A model generated the notes under the pieces. It saw nothing but the letters and a program-made list of their open reading frames with translations. It made no database searches and had not been told where the DNA came from. Below are positions 8,401-16,219 of a stretch of 64,000 nt of DNA, piece by piece (position 1 is the first letter of the stretch; every line of letters begins with the position of its first letter). The position numbers and the translations under genes are program-made. Source of the DNA: Pedobacter steynii (GTDB taxonomy: Bacteria > Bacteroidota > Bacteroidia > Sphingobacteriales > Sphingobacteriaceae); the NCBI RefSeq assembly GCF_001721645.1, contig NZ_CP017141.1, positions 4,402,001 through 4,466,000 on the forward strand, given 5' to 3'.

Positions 8401-9852
8401 TACCACGGTCTGTGCCATTGGTTTAAACATTTTTCCTTCAATTCCGACCAATGATAAAAGGGGAAGGTAAACGATGAGGATAATGATTTCCCCGAAAGCC
8501 GCACTGTTCCTGATTTTGGAGGATGCAGTATAGACTTCTTCGTCCATCTGACTTTGAGTTAAAGGAAGTGCTTCATTGTTCGCATTTCTTGCACTTAACC
8601 TGAAAATAATGGCTTCCACAATGATCACTGCACCATCTACAATTAATCCAAAATCTATCGCACCGAGGCTCATCAGGTTACCGGACACTCCAAACAAGCG
8701 CATCATGGCAAAGGCAAATAGCATGGATAAGGGGATAACCGAAGCTACCACCAGACCGGCCCGCCAATTGCCCAGCAAGAGCAGAAGGACAAAAATAACG
8801 ATCAGGGCACCTTCTATCAGGTTTTTCTGAACGGTACTGATGGATCTGCCCACCAACTCTGTACGGTCGATGAAAGGTTCAATAACCACCCCTTCAGGAA
8901 GTGATTTCTGAATCTGGACAATGCGTTGTTTGACGTTTTTGATTACTTCATTGAAGTTTTCTCCTTTTAGCATGAGGGTGATTCCTGCCACCACTTCGCC
9001 TTCACCATCCCGGGTAACGGCTCCATATCTGGTGGCTGATCCAAACTGAACGGTAGCCACATCACGGATCAGAATGGGCACGCCGCCCATATTTTTGACG
9101 ACGATTTTTTCGATATCCGCCAGGCTTTTCACCTGACCAACACCCCTGATGGTATAGGAGTTGCTTTGCTGCTCGATATAAGAGCCTCCGGTATTTTCAT
9201 TGTTGTTTTCCAGGGCTTTATAAATGTCTGCGATGGTAATGTTCAGGGAGTTCAGTTTGTCGTTGTCGAGTGCAATTTCATACTGTTTTACATATCCTCC
9301 CCATCCGCTTACTTCCGCAACGCCTTTGGTTCCTGCCAGTTGGGTCCGTACCACCCAGTCCTGCAAGGTTCTGAGGTCGGTTGCAGAGTATTTTTTCTCG
9401 TAGCCTTTTTTGGTATGGAGTACATATTGGTAAATTTCCCCCAATCCGGTAGTAATGGGGGCAAGGGTAGGCGAAGCCAGGCCTTTAGGGATATTGGCTT
9501 CTGCTTCTTTTAGCTGTGCGCCAACCTGTTGCCTGGCCCAATAAATGTCTGTTTCGTCTTCAAAAACAATGGTGATCACGGAAATTCCTGATCTGGAAAT
9601 GGATCGTTTTTCGATCACTTCGGGGATATTGGCCATGGCCAGCTCTATAGGAGCGGTAATGAATTGTTCTACTTCCTGGGCACCTAAACTCGGGGCCTGG
9701 GTGATGATCTGTACCTGGTTATTGGTGATGTCGGGTACCGCATCAATAGGAAGTTTTGTTAAGGAATAAATGCCCCAGATGATGAGGGAAAGGGTCATTA
9801 AACCAATTGCCAGTTTATTCTTTATAGAGAAATAAATAATCTTATCAAACAT
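5455..9852 (-). CDS. czcA: CzcA-type RND metal pump fused to a TolC-like outer-membrane factor
   Basis: Proton-driven metal efflux pump with its outer-membrane channel encoded in the same frame (about 1465 residues). Residues 1-1035 are a full heavy-metal RND transporter. The proton-relay motif DFGLIVDGAVIIVE has both Asp and the Glu expected of Zn/Co/Ni/Cd pumps (HME1-like) rather than Cu/Ag pumps. Residues about 1090-1465 match an outer-membrane efflux protein (CzcC/TolC family) with its long alternating helices. Between them, residues about 1038-1065 look like a signal peptide: basic KKISTEK, a hydrophobic run, then NSNSAQAQ. I chose the start MFDKIIYF at 9852. The frame stays open to 9975, but that extension overlaps the preceding gene and lacks pump homology. 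Confidence 0.9.
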   Translation of the reverse strand: MFDKIIYFSIKNKLAIGLMTLSLIIWGIYSLTKLPIDAVPDITNNQVQIITQAPSLGAQEVEQFITAPIELAMANIPEVIEKRSISRSGISVITIVFEDETDIYWARQQVGAQLKEAEANIPKGLASPTLAPITTGLGEIYQYVLHTKKGYEKKYSATDLRTLQDWVVRTQLAGTKGVAEVSGWGGYVKQYEIALDNDKLNSLNITIADIYKALENNNENTGGSYIEQQSNSYTIRGVGQVKSLADIEKIVVKNMGGVPILIRDVATVQFGSATRYGAVTRDGEGEVVAGITLMLKGENFNEVIKNVKQRIVQIQKSLPEGVVIEPFIDRTELVGRSISTVQKNLIEGALIVIFVLLLLLGNWRAGLVVASVIPLSMLFAFAMMRLFGVSGNLMSLGAIDFGLIVDGAVIIVEAIIFRLSARNANNEALPLTQSQMDEEVYTASSKIRNSAAFGEIIILIVYLPLLSLVGIEGKMFKPMAQTVVFAIVGAFILSMTYVPMMTALFLSKNTTHKRNISDKIMDALRKAYQPALVLVLKFKKLTVAFAILLFAFTLWVFNQMGGEFLPQLEEGDLAVEISMSQGTSLTQVVETFGKAEKILKEQFPEVKQVVTRIGSAEIPTDPMPVERGDMMVAMKPKEEWKTASSKPEMSEKIEEALSILPGVNIEITQPMQMRFNELMTGVRQDVAIKIYGEDLDILTQQANKIAALIAPVSGVNEPFIEQVTGLPQIVVEYDRDKIAQYGLSISEVNTLLKTAFAGNTAGVIFEGEKRFEMVVRLERELRENISSIENLYLPLPSGNKVPLNQVASIALKNAPAQISREDGKRRIYVGFNVKGRDVERTVSEIQQILDAKLKLPSGYYLTYGGQFENLTKAKNRLSIAVPIALLLIMGLLYATFKSFGQTILIFTAVPLSAIGGVFALLVRDMPFSISAGVGFIALFGVAVLNGIVLIGYFNQLKEEGMTDIYQRVIEGTKVRLRPVIMTAAVASLGFLPMALSGSAGAEVQKPLATVVIGGLLSATLLTLFVLPCLYLLFGDKKISTEKSAKALAILAILGFTLTTNSNSAQAQSNNTGVQNTNNPLSLDSVLSIAVKNNLKLKSANLGSTHSKALQKTGFDPGKTEFSLSQDPTSGGGNDNAINVTQTFAWPGLYKNQQKVLNLQTALSEQSARYTRAEIIRDTKIAYYHYLYFQESLKILDFQDSVYRNFIKKAEVRYKSGETSNLELMTARNKYQEVQTLKNMARAGLRVQELQLQQLLNTRAPILLAEKSLPILSPGTNEALGNSTNPLMDVQQQQIAIAKAKIGLQKAKALPDFTLGYSQQLVIRSFDPAKLNRDYTPGTRIAGLQFGIAVPLFNGAGRAKVKSEKIAAQIAETAYQETQQQFEIQYEQAFQEYLKNKQTVDYYTSEGLKQAAEQLRIAQVSFDLGEIGYMEYVQNISLAVQSKITYLETLNQLNQTTIQLAFIKGE

Positions 9853-9937
9853 ACGAAAGTTTGTTTTATAGCCTGTTAAATGGCAGGAAGTCCTGACCAT
9901 GAACAGATGGGTAAATAAATCGAAGAAAAAAAATGAT

Positions 9938-10258
9938 TTACACCAACTGAGGCGGTTGCCAGATGTCGCCGGCAAATAAGATTACAGGAGAAATAGGTAA
10001 TTCAGAATAACTGATTTCCTTTTTAAATGGAGCTGCAGATTGCACCAGATAAGCTACACTGGTTAGGGCAAAAGCCTGACAGCTGCTGCAATGAAAAAAT
10101 GGAGAACAGGTATGTGAGCTGTTTTCAGCATCACAAGGAATCTCTTTTACCTGATTGTATTGTGCTTCCTGAGAACTGAGGTTAGCTTCATCGTCACAGC
10201 ATGGCCATACTGAAAGGGCCAGAACGCAGAAAGTAAACAGGTAAGCTAAGTATCTCAC
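9938..10258 (-). CDS. Small Cys-rich exported protein, DUF6660-like
   Basis: A 106-residue protein with an N-terminal hydrophobic segment (YLAYLFTFCVLALSVWPCC) and a Cys/His cluster TCSPFFHCSSC in the middle. It resembles small proteins annotated DUF6660 that precede Bacteroidota CzcA genes; I recall this rather than checked it. The start codon is GTG, because no ATG lies in frame and stops occur upstream. A -7-like element ends only 4 bp before it. Position at the head of the czc operon and the paired cysteines suggest metal binding or sensing in the periplasm, but no function is established. Confidence 0.65.
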   Translation of the reverse strand: MRYLAYLFTFCVLALSVWPCCDDEANLSSQEAQYNQVKEIPCDAENSSHTCSPFFHCSSCQAFALTSVAYLVQSAAPFKKEISYSELPISPVILFAGDIWQPPQLV

Positions 10259-10262
10259 ATTA

Positions 10263-10270
10263 CAAACTTA
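10263..10270 (-). promoter_or_regulatory. Candidate -7 element upstream of the czc operon
   Basis: TAAGTTTG on the minus strand fits TAnnTTTG and is 4 bp from the GTG start, implying an almost leaderless transcript. No -33 TTTG was seen, so this could be chance. Confidence 0.35.
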
Positions 10271-10318
10271 TATATTTTTTTAAAATTGTGATTAACTTTC
10301 GTGTTTTTTTATTAGAAC

Positions 10319-11416
10319 TTAAGAAGTTATCTCTTCGATCGGGCTGTCTCCTGACCTGGGATAGTATTTCTTTCTGAACCAGAAAGCAACATTGACCAAT
10401 GCAATCAGGGCCGGTACCTCAACCAATGGCCCGATTACACCTGCAAAGGCTTGTCCGGAGTTGATGCCAAAAACGCCAATCGCCACGGCAATGGCCAGTT
10501 CGAAGTTGTTCCCCGTAGCTGTAAATGCAATAGAAGCGCTCCTTGAATAATCTGCACCAAAGTATTTTCCAGCAAAGAAGCTGCAAACGAACATCAGTAC
10601 AAAATAAATGGTTAAAGGAATGGCAATGCGGACCACATCCATTGGAATCTGAACAATCAGCTCTCCTTTAAGGCTAAACATCACCACGATCGTAAACAAC
10701 AAGGCAATCAGGGTGATCGGAGAGATAAAAGGTACAAATTTCTCCTGGAACCATTCTTCTCCTTTTAAACGAATCAGGCTATACCTGCTGATGATGCCTA
10801 AGGCAAAGGGAATTCCCAGATAAATGGCTACACTTTCGGCAATTTGCCCGATGGTGATATTTACTTCCAATCCTTTTAATCCGAATAAGGGAGGGAGAAC
10901 GGTAATAAAAACATAAGCATATACACTGTATAACAACACCTGGAAAATACTGTTCAGGGCAATTAATCCGGCAGCATATTCCCGGTTTCCCTCTGCCAGT
11001 TCATTCCATACCACTACCATGGCAATACACCTCGCCAGCCCGATCAGGATCAGCCCGATCATATATTCCGGATAATCCCTGAGAAAGGTGATCGCCAGAA
11101 TAAACATCAATACCGGGCCTACAATCCAGTTCAACACCAGCGAGGTGCTCAGCACTTTAACGTCTTTAAACACTTTTCCCATATTTTCATATTTCACTTT
11201 CGCCAGTGGCGGGTACATCATCAGGATCAGGCCGATGGCCAGGGGAATATTTGTGGTTCCGCTGGAGAAGGAATTGATCAGCTCCGAAGAGGATGGTATG
11301 AAGTAACCGGCACTTACGCCGATAGCCATCGCCAGGAAGATCCATAAAGTGAGGTAACGGTCCAGAAAACTAAGTTTTTTTCTTTCACTTACCGGAAAAC
11401 ATTGGTTTGCAGACAT
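10319..11416 (-). CDS. acr3: ACR3-family arsenite exporter
   Basis: Inner-membrane arsenite/antimonite efflux carrier of 365 residues with about ten hydrophobic segments. The family's conserved Cys lies in [19 protein letters not shown], and the late segment [19 protein letters not shown] is also typical of ACR3 (bile acid/Na symporter superfamily). It is unrelated to the ArsB type. It starts 4 bp after the arsenate reductase stop, so arsenate is reduced and the arsenite exported by products of one operon. Length is normal and no key residue appears missing. Confidence 0.92.
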   Translation of the reverse strand: MSANQCFPVSERKKLSFLDRYLTLWIFLAMAIGVSAGYFIPSSSELINSFSSGTTNIPLAIGLILMMYPPLAKVKYENMGKVFKDVKVLSTSLVLNWIVGPVLMFILAITFLRDYPEYMIGLILIGLARCIAMVVVWNELAEGNREYAAGLIALNSIFQVLLYSVYAYVFITVLPPLFGLKGLEVNITIGQIAESVAIYLGIPFALGIISRYSLIRLKGEEWFQEKFVPFISPITLIALLFTIVVMFSLKGELIVQIPMDVVRIAIPLTIYFVLMFVCSFFAGKYFGADYSRSASIAFTATGNNFELAIAVAIGVFGINSGQAFAGVIGPLVEVPALIALVNVAFWFRKKYYPRSGDSPIEEITS

Positions 11417-11420
11417 GGGA

Positions 11421-11837
11421 TTAATGGAGGTTTTCGTTTACAAAATTCTGAGTATAGCTTTTAATCATTTCGCGCACTTCCGCAAATTGCGATTTGATTT
11501 CTTCTTCTGTTCCCTGTGCTTTTGCAGGATCAGGGAAATTATAATGAAACTTAACCGCTTTTGTGGGGAAGTAAGGGCAGCTTTCTTTAGCATTATCGCA
11601 TACCGTGATTACAAAGTCGAAATCGATGTCCAGGTATTCCTCAATGTTATTGGAGGTATGACCGGAGAGGTCTATTCCATCTGCCTTCATGGTTTCAATG
11701 GCTCTGGGATTTACCCCATGGGTTTCTATTCCTGCGCTGTAAATGACGGCTTTATCGCCTGCAAAATGTTTCAAATAGCCTTCTGCAATCTGACTGCGAC
11801 AACTGTTTCCGGTACACAATACCAATACTTTTTTCAT
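11421..11837 (-). CDS. arsC: Arsenate reductase, thioredoxin-coupled LMW-PTP type
   Basis: Cytoplasmic enzyme reducing arsenate to arsenite for ACR3 to export. The N-terminus has the CX5R phosphatase loop CTGNSCRS (Cys8 as nucleophile). Two further cysteines, seven residues apart in VCDNAKESC, match the redox relay of the Bacillus/Staphylococcus-type ArsC. The DP of NFPDPAKA supplies the general acid. I prefer the ATG at 11837 ([10 protein letters not shown]) over the one two codons earlier (11843). The gene sits 21 bp after the DUF6428-like gene in the ars operon. Confidence 0.92.
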   Translation of the reverse strand: MKKVLVLCTGNSCRSQIAEGYLKHFAGDKAVIYSAGIETHGVNPRAIETMKADGIDLSGHTSNNIEEYLDIDFDFVITVCDNAKESCPYFPTKAVKFHYNFPDPAKAQGTEEEIKSQFAEVREMIKSYTQNFVNENLH

Positions 11838-11858
11838 GTTCAATGTTTTATTATAAGG

Positions 11859-12428
11859 TTAGCAGCATCCCGAATCAGGTCCACAGGTGGGGCCGCTGGA
11901 AGCCAGGTTGATCAATTGGATTTTAGGTTTTGCCTCCGTAGCGGCAGGTGCACAGCATTCCTCTCCGCTGTCTGTAGTGCCACAGCTGCCACCACGATTA
12001 ATGGCTTTGCATTGTGTCGCATCAGGGATCAGGTTTACAATCAGGTCTTCTCCTGCGATGGTCAGTTCTCCCGGGTACATCTGTCTGGTGTCAAACTGAG
12101 AGTTTCCGAATTCAATCTTTACAATGCCTAAAGGATTCAGGGGCAATGTTTTTTCTACAAGCTTGACAATAGACAAAGCTTTGCCAACCTGCATTGCTCT
12201 TTCACTGTCTTTTTGACTAGGTTCCCAGAGCTGAACAATGATTTCTGTCCAGGAGTTCATCACCCCGCCGCAGTCTACCGAAACAATCGGAGCCTGTTTG
12301 ATTTCTGTAATGTGATAGGAAGCATCTACCCATTTGTTTTCTGCATATTGAAATTGCAGGGTCAGCTCCGGATGTTCCTCCAGCTTTGTTTTAAAGCTTT
12401 GCCAGTTCATAAATGTGGTTGTATTCAT
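11859..12428 (-). CDS. Cys-rich DUF6428-like protein of the ars operon
   Basis: A 189-residue soluble protein of unknown function. It looks like the DUF6428 family found in Bacteroidota arsenic operons; the name is from memory. The first 150 residues are a compact alpha/beta-like domain with no signal peptide. The last 45 residues are unusually Cys-rich: CGTTDSGEECC, then a tail ending CGPDSGCC. Such Cys pairs could bind As(III) or a soft metal, which is inference. Translation could begin at ATG 12428 or at 12410 (MNWQSF). The conserved 20-bp box at 12431-12450 sits only 2 bp upstream of the first ATG, which slightly favours the second. Confidence 0.75.
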   Translation of the reverse strand: MNTTTFMNWQSFKTKLEEHPELTLQFQYAENKWVDASYHITEIKQAPIVSVDCGGVMNSWTEIIVQLWEPSQKDSERAMQVGKALSIVKLVEKTLPLNPLGIVKIEFGNSQFDTRQMYPGELTIAGEDLIVNLIPDATQCKAINRGGSCGTTDSGEECCAPAATEAKPKIQLINLASSGPTCGPDSGCC

Positions 12429-12430
12429 AA

Positions 12431-12450
12431 TATTGCAATTTTACGATTGA
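12431..12450 (-). promoter_or_regulatory. Ars box copy A
   Basis: The minus strand reads TCAATCGTAAAATTGCAATA. It matches the box before arsR (12813-12832) at 17 of 20 positions. It directly precedes the DUF6428 gene and probably binds the ArsR-type repressor, giving a second control point inside the cluster. Confidence 0.55.
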
Positions 12451-12465
12451 TTTAGACAATTTTTT

Positions 12466-12795
12466 TTAACAGCATTTGACTTCGCCTTTGTAAGAAGAGA
12501 AAAAGGCTCCCAGTTGATGCTCCATCATTTTCCAGGTAGTAGGGTTGATGCAATAACATACACTCACGCCTTCGATCGTTCCCTGGATTATTCCTGCTGT
12601 TTTTAGTTCTTTTAAATGTTGTGATATGGTGGCCTGAGCAAGACCAAGTTCTTCCACCAGATCTCCGCAGATACAGGTGTTGGAGATCAGGATTCTTTGC
12701 AAAATGGCAATCCTGGCAGGGTGTGCCATGGCTTTCAGGAGCTGCGACAACTGATTCTGCTCGTCGGTAAAGATCTCTGATTTGGTAAGTCCCAT
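12466..12795 (-). CDS. arsR: ArsR/SmtB-family metalloregulatory repressor
   Basis: A 109-residue winged-helix repressor. AHPARIAILQRIL and the recognition-helix region AQATISQHLKELKTAG are typical of the family. The pair in NTCICGDL matches the ELCVCDL-like As(III) site of ArsR, and the protein ends in CC, offering an extra thiol ligand. It heads the ars operon (DUF6428, arsC, acr3). A 20-bp box lies 17 bp upstream and recurs before the next gene, which fits autoregulation and release on arsenite binding. ATG at 12795 was chosen; other overlapping frames here lack homology. Confidence 0.92.
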   Translation of the reverse strand: MGLTKSEIFTDEQNQLSQLLKAMAHPARIAILQRILISNTCICGDLVEELGLAQATISQHLKELKTAGIIQGTIEGVSVCYCINPTTWKMMEHQLGAFFSSYKGEVKCC

Positions 12796-12812
12796 TTTTA
12801 TCTTGATTAATA

Positions 12813-12832
12813 TATTGCAATAATACGATTAA
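12813..12832 (-). promoter_or_regulatory. Ars box copy B upstream of arsR
   Basis: The minus strand reads TTAATCGTATTATTGCAATA, 17/20 identical to the copy at 12431-12450. Conserved parts are AATCGTA and ATTGCAATA. It lies 17 bp upstream of the arsR start, a usual place for an autorepressor operator. Confidence 0.6.
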
Positions 12833-12903
12833 TATGAGAATTCAAAGTCATTTTAATGTTTTATCTGAAATTATTTCAAAATTCGGTGTTAAGGTGGCCT
12901 GGA

Positions 12904-14442
12904 TTAACCTTTTTCAGTTGCGATCCTGTAGGTAGGATCTTCCAGAATGTTCACCACAATCACTTCTTCTGCATCTTTTAACAATCTCCTGCAATCTTCG
13001 CTCAAATGGGTCAGCTGCAGTTTCTTTCCCGCTTTATGGTACCGTTCGGTTAGTTTATTGACTGCATCAATCCCGGACATATCTGCAATGCGGCTATCTT
13101 TGAAATCAATGAGGACTTCCTGAGGGTCATTATGGACATCGAATTTCTCGTTAAAAGCAGTTACGGAGCCAAAAAATAGAGGTCCATAGATTTCATAATG
13201 TCTGACGCCGTTTTCGTCAATGTATTTTTTTGCCCTGATCCTTTTTGCACTTTCCCAGGCAAAAACCAATGCCGAAACAATGACACCAATCAAAACTGCT
13301 AAAGCAAGGTTGTGAAGCCATACGGTAATCCCGGCTACCAGGATACCAACAAATATATCCTGTTTAGGCATTTTATTAATGATCCGGAAACTCATCCATT
13401 CGAAGGTTCCGATGGCTACCATGATCATAACCCCGGTTAAAGCAGCCATAGGTACCTTTTCTATAATGGGCGCACCAAAAAGAATGATCATTAAAATCGT
13501 CAATGCTGCAATGATGCCGGATAAACGTGCCCTTGCTCCGGAAGAGAGGTTGACCAGGGTTTGAGCAATCATCGGACAGCCGCCCATACCAAAGAAAAAC
13601 CCATTGAGCATATTGGCACTTCCCTGGGCAATGCATTCCCTGTTGCTGTTTCCTTTGCTATCGGTTATCTCATCCACCAGGTTTAGGGTCAGAAGTCCTT
13701 CTGTTAAGCCTACAGCAGCCATAATCAGGGCATACGGAAAGATAACCTGAAGTGTTTGCAGGTTAAATGGCACTTCTGGAATATGAAAAGGGGGAAATCC
13801 ACCAGCGACTGAAGCAATGTCTTTGACCGTTTTGGTATCTATGTTAAATCCAAGGACCAGGAGAAATACGACCATAATGGCTACCAGAGAAGGAGGGACA
13901 GCCCTGGTGATTTTTGGAAGCATCACCACGATGGCGATGGTTAAGGCAACGAGCCCGAGCATAAGGTAAAGGGCATTGCCACTTAGCCAGACCATTTCTC
14001 CGTTTACCTTGATCTTAAACTGCTCCAGCTGCGCCATAAAGATGACGATGGCGAGGCCGTTTACGAAACCAAACATCACAGGTTGCGGAACAAGGCGTAC
14101 AAATTTTCCAAGCTTAAACAGACCAATGCTGATCTGAAAAATACCAGCCAGAACAACTGCCGCAAAAACATAATCCAGTCCATGTGATTTCATAAGGGCA
14201 ATCAGAACGATTACAGTGGCTCCTGCTCCACCGGAGATCAGTCCGGGCCTTCCGCCAAAAATAGCAGTGACCAGCCCCATGATGAATGCGGCATATAAAC
14301 CCACTAAAGGAGGGAAGCCTGCAAGAATAGCAAAAGAAAGAGATTCTGGCATCATAGTCATAGCTACCGTAAGGCCAGCCAGGATTTCAACTTTGTAGTT
14401 GATTTTCTGAGAAAAATCGAATAGTCGGAGATAGGGCTTCAT
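12904..14442 (-). CDS. SulP-family anion transporter with STAS domain
   Basis: Inner-membrane anion transporter of 512 residues. The first 400 residues carry the multi-segment SulP core, starting with YKVEILAGLTVAMTMMPESL and including GGAGATVIVLIALM. The last 85 residues are a cytoplasmic STAS domain (FKDSRIADMSGIDAVNKL). SulP proteins move sulfate, bicarbonate or other oxyanions; the substrate cannot be read from the sequence. It lies just upstream of the ars genes on the same strand but is separated from arsR by 108 bp, so a role in oxyanion balance during arsenate stress is only a guess. A TAnnTTTG element lies 8 bp before the ATG. Confidence 0.88.
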   Translation of the reverse strand: MKPYLRLFDFSQKINYKVEILAGLTVAMTMMPESLSFAILAGFPPLVGLYAAFIMGLVTAIFGGRPGLISGGAGATVIVLIALMKSHGLDYVFAAVVLAGIFQISIGLFKLGKFVRLVPQPVMFGFVNGLAIVIFMAQLEQFKIKVNGEMVWLSGNALYLMLGLVALTIAIVVMLPKITRAVPPSLVAIMVVFLLVLGFNIDTKTVKDIASVAGGFPPFHIPEVPFNLQTLQVIFPYALIMAAVGLTEGLLTLNLVDEITDSKGNSNRECIAQGSANMLNGFFFGMGGCPMIAQTLVNLSSGARARLSGIIAALTILMIILFGAPIIEKVPMAALTGVMIMVAIGTFEWMSFRIINKMPKQDIFVGILVAGITVWLHNLALAVLIGVIVSALVFAWESAKRIRAKKYIDENGVRHYEIYGPLFFGSVTAFNEKFDVHNDPQEVLIDFKDSRIADMSGIDAVNKLTERYHKAGKKLQLTHLSEDCRRLLKDAEEVIVVNILEDPTYRIATEKG

Positions 14443-14449
14443 TCAAAAG

Positions 14450-14457
14450 CAAAGATA
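14450..14457 (-). promoter_or_regulatory. Candidate -7 element of the SulP gene
   Basis: TATCTTTG on the minus strand, 7 bp before the ATG at 14442, implies a leader of only a few bases. Confidence 0.45.
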
Positions 14458-14594
14458 ATAGATCAGCATAACTTTGCAGGCAAGAATAGTGCGGGAGTCC
14501 TGATTGCATCTGTTAATAGTTGATATTTCTTGGTAAATCGCGCAACCAACCGTATAAAACTGTATTAATAAAAGAGATGATGACAAATGAAACT

Positions 14595-14633
14595 AAAAAA
14601 AACGGCTGTCCAATTTGAGCAGCCGTTTTTTTT
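14595..14633 (-). terminator. Intrinsic terminator after the nuclease gene
   Basis: Stem CGGCTG/CAGCCG with A8 and T8 flanks and an 11-base loop, 19 bp past the stop of the nuclease gene. The symmetric A/T tracts would let it work in both directions. Confidence 0.85.
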
Positions 14634-14651
14634 ATGGATTTGATTCAGGAC

Positions 14652-16040
14652 TTAAATACCTGTATCTTTTTTCAATTCTATTACATCCTGAACGTCTTGA
14701 GGTAGGTTCGAAAGCAGGTTATAACCCGTTGCTTTCTCGATATCTCTTACCGTTACCGTATATTTTTTCCAATCCGGATCAATGGTGTTGATGTTCGGTG
14801 TATTTATAGCGATTACCCTGGTAGAAGTACTTACTCTCTGCACGTCGCCATTTCCGTTAGGAATAACTACGGCAACTTTCCATACGTTACTTGGTACAGT
14901 TACTTTTCCGTTATCAATAGTACTGGTCATGGCTCCTGAACTTCCAACGCCACCAACTCCGTAACTACCCATAATAATGTATACCTCATTTCCTGCAGTC
15001 ACCTGCGAACGGAGGTAGCTTTCCAGACCTTCCCATGTTTTTTGATTATTCATCGGTGCCTGAGGGATCATGTTGTTCATTAAGAAAGTGGCACCATTCG
15101 CTTCTTTGGAACTGATGCGGTCGGCAGAAGGACAGTTATGACCTCGGTCAAAACCAGATCCGGAATAGCTGCTGCTTAATACCTGGTAAAAACCGGAAGG
15201 TAGGCCGGTATAGCCTGCAAAATTATCTAGTCTTTCTGTTCCTTTGGTGATGCTTTTGGCATCCAGATGCCAGCTTACCCAGTTTGGTGTGCCTCTGCCG
15301 CTGCTATAGGATTGGGTGTAATAACGCATATCTAAGAGGTAGTTCTCTGGTGTAACTGTACTTGCGCCTGAAGGATTTCCGAAAAGTGCATTGCTGTCAT
15401 CTCCGGTGAGAGGTTGTGCATCCGGGCCAACTACCAGGTCGCGGGAAGGCAAGGTAGGGTTAGGATTACCACCTTCTCCCGGATCGGTATCAGGTTTTCC
15501 TAAAATGATTCCCGACTCTCCGGTTCCCTTAAAGATGATGTCATCTATGTTTACTCTGGTACTCGCACTTGTTTTTTGGATCTGGAAACGTACCTTTCCT
15601 TGTGTGTTGATCTGGAAGGAATCGGTAACCAGGGTGGTATTGGTTTCCTGAATCTCTGCACCCAGTGGGGTAAAAGTGGTACCGCCATCTGTAGACATTA
15701 ATAATTGCCAGGAAGAGTTGGCGTCTTTACCATATTTACCATGGCTGATATATAAAGTCTTTAATCCGCTCACATCAAAATTCATGGTGATTTTTCCGGT
15801 TCTTAACCTGGCGCTTTTCAGACCGGTTTTCAAATCGGCAGGCAGGTTACCAACCAATGCGTCTTCGAAATTCCATACCCCGGTGATCAGCGTATCCGTT
15901 TTAGCCGCATAAGCAGTTTTACTGCCATTTTCGAAATCTTCTGTAATTTTGTAGGTGACTGGAGTGTCGTCTCTTTTGGAACAACCTGCTAAAGTGAAGA
16001 TAGTCAGGGAGCTGTAGATAAGTAAATGTTTGATTCTCAT
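14652..16040 (-). CDS. Surface lipoprotein with DNA/RNA non-specific endonuclease domain
   Basis: A 462-residue lipoprotein (signal ending LAGC at residue 19), probably exposed outside the inner membrane. Residues 30-175 look like a jelly-roll-type domain of the kind seen in Bacteroidota cell-surface proteins (MNFDVSGLKTLYISHGKYG). Residues about 210-445 are the NUC endonuclease domain: DRGHNCPSADR contains the DRGH motif with the catalytic His, and FLMNNMIPQAPMNNQ holds the Mg-binding Asn. It degrades DNA and RNA, likely for nutrient scavenging. It stands alone, with its own terminator, divergent from a small gene at 16220. Confidence 0.88.
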   Translation of the reverse strand: MRIKHLLIYSSLTIFTLAGCSKRDDTPVTYKITEDFENGSKTAYAAKTDTLITGVWNFEDALVGNLPADLKTGLKSARLRTGKITMNFDVSGLKTLYISHGKYGKDANSSWQLLMSTDGGTTFTPLGAEIQETNTTLVTDSFQINTQGKVRFQIQKTSASTRVNIDDIIFKGTGESGIILGKPDTDPGEGGNPNPTLPSRDLVVGPDAQPLTGDDSNALFGNPSGASTVTPENYLLDMRYYTQSYSSGRGTPNWVSWHLDAKSITKGTERLDNFAGYTGLPSGFYQVLSSSYSGSGFDRGHNCPSADRISSKEANGATFLMNNMIPQAPMNNQKTWEGLESYLRSQVTAGNEVYIIMGSYGVGGVGSSGAMTSTIDNGKVTVPSNVWKVAVVIPNGNGDVQRVSTSTRVIAINTPNINTIDPDWKKYTVTVRDIEKATGYNLLSNLPQDVQDVIELKKDTGI

Positions 16041-16126
16041 ATTTTGATGTTTGATACAAAATAATGAGTTTAAATATTACTACAGTGTTAAATTACTCGA
16101 ATGTGGATAATATTTTTTAACAAACT

Positions 16127-16146
16127 GGTTTAAAAGTCGTTAAACC
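16127..16146. promoter_or_regulatory. Dyad in the divergent intergenic region
   Basis: GGTTTAA-AAGTCG-TTAAACC is a perfect 7-bp dyad lying between the nuclease gene (minus) and the small gene at 16220 (plus). It could be an operator for either; AT-richness makes chance possible. Confidence 0.3.
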
Positions 16147-16207
16147 TGTGTTAAATTCAGGTGATTTGTTAATATAATGATAATTTAACATTAAAAGCGG
16201 CTTGCTT

Positions 16208-16215
16208 TACCTTTG
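16208..16215 (+). promoter_or_regulatory. Candidate -7 element abutting a GTG start
   Basis: TACCTTTG fits TAnnTTTG and ends 4 bp before the GTG of the small gene, so its transcript would be almost leaderless. Confidence 0.4.
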
Positions 16216-16219
16216 AGGC

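Noticed and set aside
9853-9975. N-terminal extension of the czcA frame
   Set aside because: The open frame continues 41 codons upstream, but it overlaps the preceding small gene, is not RND-like and precedes the standard MFDKIIYF start.
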